A stretch of 64,000 bases of DNA from Mactromeris polynyma. Taxonomy: Eukaryota; Mollusca; Bivalvia; Venerida; Mactridae. Position numbers and translations under genes: made by a program. The notes under the pieces are model-generated. The model had not been told where the DNA came from, searched no databases, and saw only the letters and a list, made by a program, of their open reading frames with translations. Positions 57,869-64,000 of the stretch are shown here, one piece after another (position 1 is the stretch's first letter; each line of letters begins with the position of its first letter). The stretch is taken from positions 1,123,501-1,187,500 of the forward strand of contig JASFXZ010000020.1 in assembly GCA_032209605.1 (NCBI GenBank), read 5' to 3'.

Positions 57869-58676
57869 TTTATCCTACATTCAGTTATCCTGAGCTGCTC
57901 TCTGTAAGGGACAAGTTATCGTTGTCGAAGCTTCAGGGTTGACTTAAACAAGATATCACGTACATTTTCTAAAGCGATACTCCTGAAATAAATCATACTA
58001 ATTTATCACTGTATATTCTCTGACTTACGATCCCTCGACTTCATAATGTTGAGAGAGTTTCCTCAACAAATTGTATGTTCAATGTTGTAAGAAATGTGCT
58101 TGTCCAATGCAGCAATACTCATCATTGTTTTTCAGTCAGTACTCAAGTAGTCAGATATTTATATGGAGTGTTCTCAGAATAAAGAAAGTAGTATTGAGGA
58201 TATGTTACGTGTTGTTTGAGTCGCAGACTATCAAACAAAGTAGTTATACGTCGACATAATACGTGGTGTACATATCAAATATACTTAAAAGCATTAAGTC
58301 TGATTTACACCAAAGTCTAGCCAGCTGATCACAAGCACTACTTATTCACGAAACAATACAATTTGTCTGTGGCGCTATTTCCTAAGAAAGCAATAATGAT
58401 ACAGACAAATACAGCCAATTACATAGTGTGGACACATGTATTTACGTAGTACTGTGATATGTAGATTAGTTGCTTCGTATTCATATTTTCTTTCCGTTTT
58501 GTTTGCGAAGAATTATTCTTTGTGCCGGGACACAGCTTGAATAAATAGTGTGTCGCATAATGCAGACAGACGGATTCTGTTAAAAAGTCCATGTATTATA
58601 AAAGTGAAAAGCAATAAAGATGTCCGTGACTTACACTGCTGATGCATTTAGACATTTTCTACTGCTAACATTCAGC
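57869..58676. other. Unassigned spacer
   Basis: No gene or repeat recognised. Confidence 0.4.
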
Positions 58677-58935
58677 CAGCCCGGTTAGCTCAGTTGGTAG
58701 TGCGCTAGAATGTCACTCGACAGTTCCGGCGTCGATTCTCGGGTTTGGCAGGTTACAGTCTTGTGTGACAGTGGCAACGGTCATGTCCTCCATTCGTTAA
58801 GTTGCCAGTTTCTTACGGGTTAGTACTTGTTGATAACCAATTCCAGGAAAACTGTTTAGGTACACTGGCCATCGTATATGACTGAAAAAGGTTTTGAAAT
58901 ACGGCGTAAATCTAACTAAAACAAACAAACAAAAA
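58677..58935 (+). mobile_element. tRNA-derived SINE, complete
   Basis: Head 'cagcccggttagctcagttg' and 'gtagtgcgctagaatg' (A box ttagctcagttgg). B-box region 'gcgtcgattctcgggtttgg'. Body 'caacggtcatgtcctccatt', 'gttgccagtttcttacggg', 'ccaggaaaactgtttaggta' and 'cactggccatcgtatatgac'. End 'gaaatacggcgtaaatctaa' plus aaacaaacaaacaaa. The body and tail match the SINEs at 49072 and 44074, the same broad family. Confidence 0.88.
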
Positions 58936-59249
58936 TGCAAGCATTCAGATACATACAGCGCCTATATCACTTTTATACCACTTCAGTACTTCATAATTTG
59001 TATTTAATTTGTCAGCAGGCTAGCGATAATTGTATCAGTCCAGAAATACTGAAGTTAATTCGGACTCATGTCAGTAATAATACAGCTATATAGAAAGGTT
59101 GGACGTACAATTATACCTCGTCAAGAAACCGTAATTACTGGCTCTTAATGATTTTTATTGCAAGAGAACTATTCTACAGACACGTTGCTATGCCAAAAAT
59201 ATGGTAAACTATATTTAGTAAAAGAAGTTCAGATGTTTGTTCTTTTGGA

Positions 59250-61455
59250 CAGGATTATTAGTTGCCACCTCTTTCAGTTGGGAACGATGTCCACTGTCCG
59301 CCTTATATAACTGGCATACTATTGAGATTAGTTGACACCTCTTTGCAGTTGGGAACGATGTCCACTGGCCGCCTTATATAACTGGCATACTATTGAGATT
59401 AGTTGACACCTCTTTGCAGTTGGGAACGATGTCCACTGGCCGCCTTATATAACTGGCATACTATTGAGATTAGTTGACACCTCTTTGCAGTTGGGAACGA
59501 TGTCCACTGTCCGCCTTATAGAACTGGCATACTATTGAGATTAGTTGACACCTCTTTGCAGTTGGAACGATGTCCACTAGCCGCCTTATATAACTGGCAT
59601 ACTATTGAGATAAGTTGACACTCTTTGCAGTTGGGAACGATGTCCACTGGCCGCCTTATATAACTGGCATACTATTGAGATTAGTTGACACCTCTTTGCA
59701 GTTGGGAACGATGTCCACTGGCCGCCTAATATAACTGGCATACTAATGAGATTAGTTGACACCTCTTTGCAGTTGGGAACGATGTCCACTGGCCGCCTTA
59801 TATAACTGGAATACTATTGAGATTAGTTGACACCTCTTTGCAGTTGGGAACGATGTCCACTGGCCGCCTAATATAACTGGAATACTATTGAGATTAGTTG
59901 ACACCTCTTTGCAGTTGGGAACGATGTCCACTGGCCGCCTTATATAACTGGAATACTATTGAGATTAGTTGACACCTCTTTGCAGTTGGGAACGATGTCC
60001 ACTTGCCGCCTTATATAACTGGCTTACTATTGAGATTAGTTGACACATCTTTGCAGTTGGGAACGATGTCCACTGGCCGCCTAATATAACTGGCATACTA
60101 TTGAGATTAGTTGACACCTCTTTGCAGTTGGGAACGATGTCCACTGACCGCCTTATATAACTGGCATACTATTGCGATTAGTTGACACCTCTTTGCAGTT
60201 GGGAACGATGTCCACTGTCCGCCTTATAGAACTGGCATACTATTGAGATTAGTTAACACCTCTTTGCAGTTGGGAACGATGTCCACTGGCCGCCTTATAT
60301 AACTGGCATACTATTGAGATTAGTTGACACTCTTTGCAGTTGGGAACGATGTCCACTGGCCGCCTTATATAACTGGCATACTATTGAGATTAGTTGACAC
60401 CTCTTTGAAGTTGGGAACGATGTCCACTGGCCGCCTTATATAACTGGAATACTATTGAGATTAGTTGACACCTCTTTGCAGTTGGGAACGATGTCCACTG
60501 GCCGCCTAATATAACTGGAATACTATTGAGATTAGTTGACACCTCTTTGCAGTTGGGAACGATGTCCACTGGCCGCCTTATATAACTGGAATACTTTTGA
60601 GATTAGTTGACACCTCTTTGCAGTTGGGAACGATGTCCACTGGACGCCTTATATAACTGGCATACTATTGAGATTAGTTGACACCTCTTTGCAGTTGGGA
60701 ACGATGTCCACTGGCCGCCTAATATAACTGGCATACTATTGAGATTAGTTGACACCTCTTTGCAGTTGGGAACGATGTCCACTGGCCGCCTTATAGAACT
60801 GGAATACTATTGAGATTAGTTGACACCTCTTTGCAGTTGGGAACGATGTCCACTGTCCGCCTTATAGAACTGGCATACTATTGAGATTAGTTGACACCTC
60901 TTTGCAGTTGGGAACGATGTCCACTGGCCGCCTTATATAACTGGCATACTATTGAGATTAGTTGACACCTCTTTGCAGTTGGGAACGATGTCCACTGGCC
61001 GCCTAATATAACTGGCATACTATTGAGATTAGTTGACACCTCTTTGCAGTTGGGAACGATGTCCACTGGCCGCCTTATAGAACTGGAATACTATTGAGAT
61101 TAGTTGACACCTCTTTGCAGTTGGGAACGATGTCCACTGGCCGCCTAATATAACTGGAATACTATTGAGATTAGTTGACACCTCTTTGCTGTTGGGAACG
61201 ATGTCCACTGGCCGCCTTATATAACTGGAATACTATTGAGATTAGTTGACACCTCTTTGCAGTTGGGAACGATGTCCACTGGCCGCCTTATAGAACTGGA
61301 ATACTATTGAGATTAGTTGAGACCTCTTTGCAGTTGGGAACGATGTCCACTGGACGCCTAATATAACTGGAATACTATTGAGATTAGTTGACACCTCTTT
61401 GCAGTTGGGAACGATGTCCACTGGCCGCCTTATATAACTGAACTACTATTGAGTA
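59250..61455. repeat. 71-bp minisatellite
   Basis: About 31 units at 71 bp (attgag at 59321 and 59392): 'attgagattagttgacacct', 'ctttgcagttgggaacgatg', 'tccactggccgccttatata', 'actggcatact'. Variants tatata/aatata/tataga, ggcat/ggaat and ggccg/gtccg recur in blocks, so partial higher-order structure is likely. A few units lack one base (gacactc, gttggaac). No dispersed relative found in the window. Confidence 0.94.
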
Positions 61456-61599
61456 ACGGTGTAACCCCTAATAAATAAACAAGAGGAGCAATGTGGCACT
61501 ATATCGCTCTCCTGAGTTACCCAGTATATATAAGTAAATGAAATAGGCACACACACTGATAACGACATTGAAAGAAATGATGACACGGCGGCAAATGCA

Positions 61600-62440
61600 T
61601 GTTAAAGTGGTCCTCTTGTCGGACCAAGGCTGTGAAATGCTGTGCGGCTGTTATTTGTATTTATGTTGTAGGTGTATGCTTAGTTCCGCCCGTTTGAAAA
61701 CGGGACGTATTATGGGAACACCCGTGGCAAGCTGGCGGGCGGCGGGTGGCGTCCACATGGTTTCCGCTCTCTAAGTCAAACAGTTTTCATCCGATCTTTA
61801 CTAAACTTGGTTAAATTATTTGTGGGCATAATATCTCAGCCAAGTTCGATAACCAGCCATATCGCTCCAGGCACTTCGGAATTATGGCCCTTGAATTATC
61901 CCAAATTGGCCAAATTAGCCTTGTCCGCTCTCTAAGTCAAAGAGTTTTCATCCGATCTTTACCAAACTTGATGAACATGTTTTGTGGGCATAATATCTCG
62001 GCAAAGTTTGATAACCAGCCATATCGCTCAAGTCACTCGTGAGTTTTCACCCTTTGAATTAAGAAATTACCTAAAATTTGTCTTGTTTTAACTCTGAGCT
62101 CTGACTAATGACGGGCGTATTTTGTGACTGTTTGCCACTTTTGTCCAATTTGCAGTTATTTTACTTGATATTATAGTCATGTTCTCCCCCTAACCCTTTC
62201 GGCCTATCATCATTGACTTTCTTGGTGCTTTAAGTGATGTATTCCATCGTGTTAAATTTGTTCCGCCTTGTTGTCCCACTAAATTCTCCATAACTATTTG
62301 TATTGCCGTCTAGAACATTCCCCTATATCCATACATGTTCATCCTTCCACCTCCGCATTCCCTAATATATTTGTTCCGGGGATCTGTGTGGGGAGGCATT
62401 GTCTTATGTTTGTGGCGTAACCTGTAACAACTTAATCTCT
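61600..62440 (+). mobile_element. Family A, full-length copy split by an insertion
   Basis: Left part 61600-61682 ('cggaccaaggctgtgaaatg', 'ctgtgcggctgttatttgta'). The right part resumes near 62131 ('tttgccacttttgtccaatt', 'tgcagttattttacttgata', 'ccctttcggcctatcatcat', 'tgatgtattccatcgtgtt', 'cgtctagaacattcccctat', 'atccatacatgttcatcctt', 'gatctgtgtggggaggcatt' and 'gtggcgtaacctgtaacaac'). Confidence 0.8.
61683..62130 (+). mobile_element. Bivalve-type dispersed repeat inserted in family A
   Basis: Starts 'gttccgcccgtttgaaaacg', with GC-rich 'ggcaagctggcgggcggcgg' and 'gtggcgtccacatgg'. Then come two related sub-repeats about 161 bp apart (61764 and 61925), each 'tccgctctctaagtcaaa', 'agttttcatccgatctttac', 'tttgtgggcataatatctc' and 'aaccagccatatcgctc'. 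Its right edge has 'gacgggcgtattttgtg', echoing 'cgggacgtattatggg' at the left. The wording resembles a repeat I recall from bivalve genomic sequence; class unknown. A 68-aa ORF here is not credible. Confidence 0.65.
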
Positions 62441-63159
62441 CTTTCATGAGGTAGATCTATTTTGTCCAAATCATGTTACGATTGGCGGAGAAATGAAGCA
62501 GTCCTTGTTTCAGTCTTCCATAAATCCCATCATTAAGATGCCATGTAGATAAGGTATTAAATGTGACCTGTAGACTGATAACAAGTTTTTTTATAATTTG
62601 CTTTTATATCATTTCACTTTGCGATCTTCATTATGATTACAGTTTGACTCAATGGCATCCTCTCATATTTTGATATCTATACTTGGTAATTATACGCGAT
62701 AAGATTGGATCTTTCCGCGATAGATTAACGGAGTATGGTATTTTAAGAGACATTTAAGTAGAAACAATAAATCATCCGAAAAACATTGTTTAAAACTGCG
62801 TAAAACCTGATAAAAAAACAAACAAACAAAACAATCGTTATGCCTTTACACACTTTAGATTAGCTGTGTACTTTATGCATTTTTATTTCGACTGATACAT
62901 AGCCCATTTTGGATAGCCCATTTTAATACGAGCACATAAGAAGATACATCGGGACATGATATTTATTTTGGATAATAACAGAAGGTTGTCAAATATACGG
63001 TGTTCGACTGTATATTTATTTGTTTTTTGAGGGGAGATGATTTCATTTTCATCGTAAATAAGTATGTGTGGGTAGAGTGTATACTACGAAGGTTGTCGAA
63101 TAAACGAGTCCAACTGTACCTAGCAACAAATTCGGACAAGTCAAATACGAAATAGGAAA
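62441..63159. other. Spacer with possible pogo-type termini
   Basis: 62990-63015 and 63088-63120 contain 'gttgtcaaatatacggtgtt', 'cgactgta' and 'gttgtcgaataaacgagtcc', 'aactgta', resembling 46285-46315; they may be ends of another MITE family. An aaacaaacaaacaaaac run at 62817-62833 preceded by 'ctgcgtaaaacc' could be a SINE tail fragment. No gene seen. Confidence 0.4.
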
Positions 63160-63430
63160 AAAGCGTAATTAAGTTGTTTGTGCTTCATGTGACACAATAA
63201 CACCATCATTAAGACCTCTTTATCTTACTTTTAGTATCATTCTAACGTAAGCTAACAGTCGTAATTGGATTTCGTGATAGAAGTTCGGTTCCATGCACAT
63301 GTATCATTATTGAATGACACTATGCAGTACGTCGGCCTCACCCTGTCGATGTAATTACACTTTCCCTGACACTGTGTGACACTGTAAAATCATACAGATA
63401 GCCGCTCGTCTTCTGTAGAGTAAAATAAAT
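63160..63430. repeat. Dispersed segment D, diverged copy
   Basis: 'gtgacacaataacaccatca', 'tagtatcattctaacgtaag', 'cagtcgtaattggatttcg' and 'catgtatcattattgaatga' align with 34670-34795. Confidence 0.55.
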
Positions 63431-63434
63431 ATAA

Positions 63435-63635
63435 AAAAATCGAAGTTCCTACTGTTTGTCCTATTGTATTCTCCTATGTTTTTCTTAAGGTCGGCCAGGC
63501 CAATCATTGCGCCTCTGTTCCCTTACGTATGTACCCATGAGCCTCCTTAAGTGCCTTATGTTTTATGAATTGTTGTTTTCCCAGATGTCTGTGTGGGGAG
63601 GCACTGAAGCAACTTATTCTCTCTCTTTTGGAATG
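63435..63635 (+). mobile_element. Family A with a precise 24-bp loss in the 3' segment
   Basis: 'actgtttgtcctattgtatt', 'aaggtcggccaggccaatca', 'cttaagtgccttatgtttta', 'tgtctgtgtggggaggcact', 'gaagcaacttattctctctc'. Compared with other copies, 'tcttatgtatgtggcgttcc' plus 'ctgt' is missing exactly at about 63606, the same piece that is the core of the 3'-derived arrays. Confidence 0.8.
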
Positions 63636-64000
63636 CCACATTTAAAGTGCACAATCACCACAAACGAACAATGAATACATTATTATATATTCAATTATTC
63701 ATCGAGTCCATTTTATTTACTTGAAAACGATAACCGTAAGTTAAGATACCAAACATAAAATCTGATCCGTCCGTCGTCAAATCCAGTTAAATGCATATAT
63801 AAAGGTGAGGTATGTGAATATCTCTTATTCTTAATTAAACATGTGTTTCTGATTCACTATTATATTTGGTTACAATCTCTGAAAAAAATTGTAGTTTTCT
63901 TGGGAAAAGTCAAATGTTCCTTTGCCGATTCAAACATATTGGTATGAAAATAGAACATGGTTTATTTAATATATGTTGGCATATATGTTCAATATATGTC
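63636..64000. other. Unassigned AT-rich end of window
   Basis: Nothing recognised. Confidence 0.4.

Noticed and set aside
56763..57907. Four long ORFs (354-369 aa) on both strands, one cysteine-rich
   Set aside because: They are products of the 51-bp unit length and absence of stops; the unit descends from family A.

Overview
This window has no recognisable host gene. It is AT-rich animal DNA built almost entirely of repeats. Three tRNA-derived SINEs (one with a perfect 12-bp target duplication) carry a 3' tail ending in an ACGGCGT(T)AAA motif and CAAA repeats. There are also a 5'-truncated non-LTR retrotransposon, a Tc1-like transposase fragment, several MITE-like palindromes and a 'tccgctctctaa' repeat that I recall from clam and mussel sequences. 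Together these suggest a bivalve mollusc; the species cannot be told.

Fourteen tandem arrays with units of 17 to 73 bp occupy about 23 kb (roughly 36%). In order they are 1-1893 (30 bp), 2966-3474 (56 bp), 4540-4930 (45 bp, simple), 5812-7605 (17 bp), 12843-17155 (73 bp), 18571-18952 (36 bp), 20174-21385 (53 bp), 23830-27570 (56 bp), 32052-32480 (47 bp), 46990-47805 (41 bp), 49992-53935 (73 bp), 55522-56172 (65 bp), 56798-57868 (51 bp) and 59250-61455 (71 bp). Nearly all the long ORFs in the window are by-products of these arrays.

The main observation is that most arrays are not independent satellites. They are local expansions of short pieces of dispersed elements that also occur unexpanded nearby. 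The commonest, here called family A (about 450 bp, some 25 copies, both strands), gave rise to six arrays from three parts of its length: the 5' end (46990-47805), the centre (1-1893) and the 3' end (2966-3474, 12843-17155, 20174-21385, 56798-57868). A pogo-like MITE (family B) holds the 17-bp array inside one of five copies. A third family (C) gave rise to the 56-bp array at 23830-27570.

Between the arrays lies a worn mosaic. Blocks at about 17.5-23.75 kb and 28.4-34.9 kb are diverged collinear paralogues. Shorter related segments (D, H, I) recur at 35.8-37.2, 42.2-44.8, 46.4, 48.7, 55.0 and 63.2 kb. Four copies of a palindromic element (P) carry TGACGTCA sites. Nested insertions (a SINE in A, a bivalve-type repeat in A, arrays in MITEs) give a relative chronology. 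Family letters A-P are labels for this report only. Relationships were judged by eye, without alignment software, so boundaries are approximate (often within 10-30 bp).
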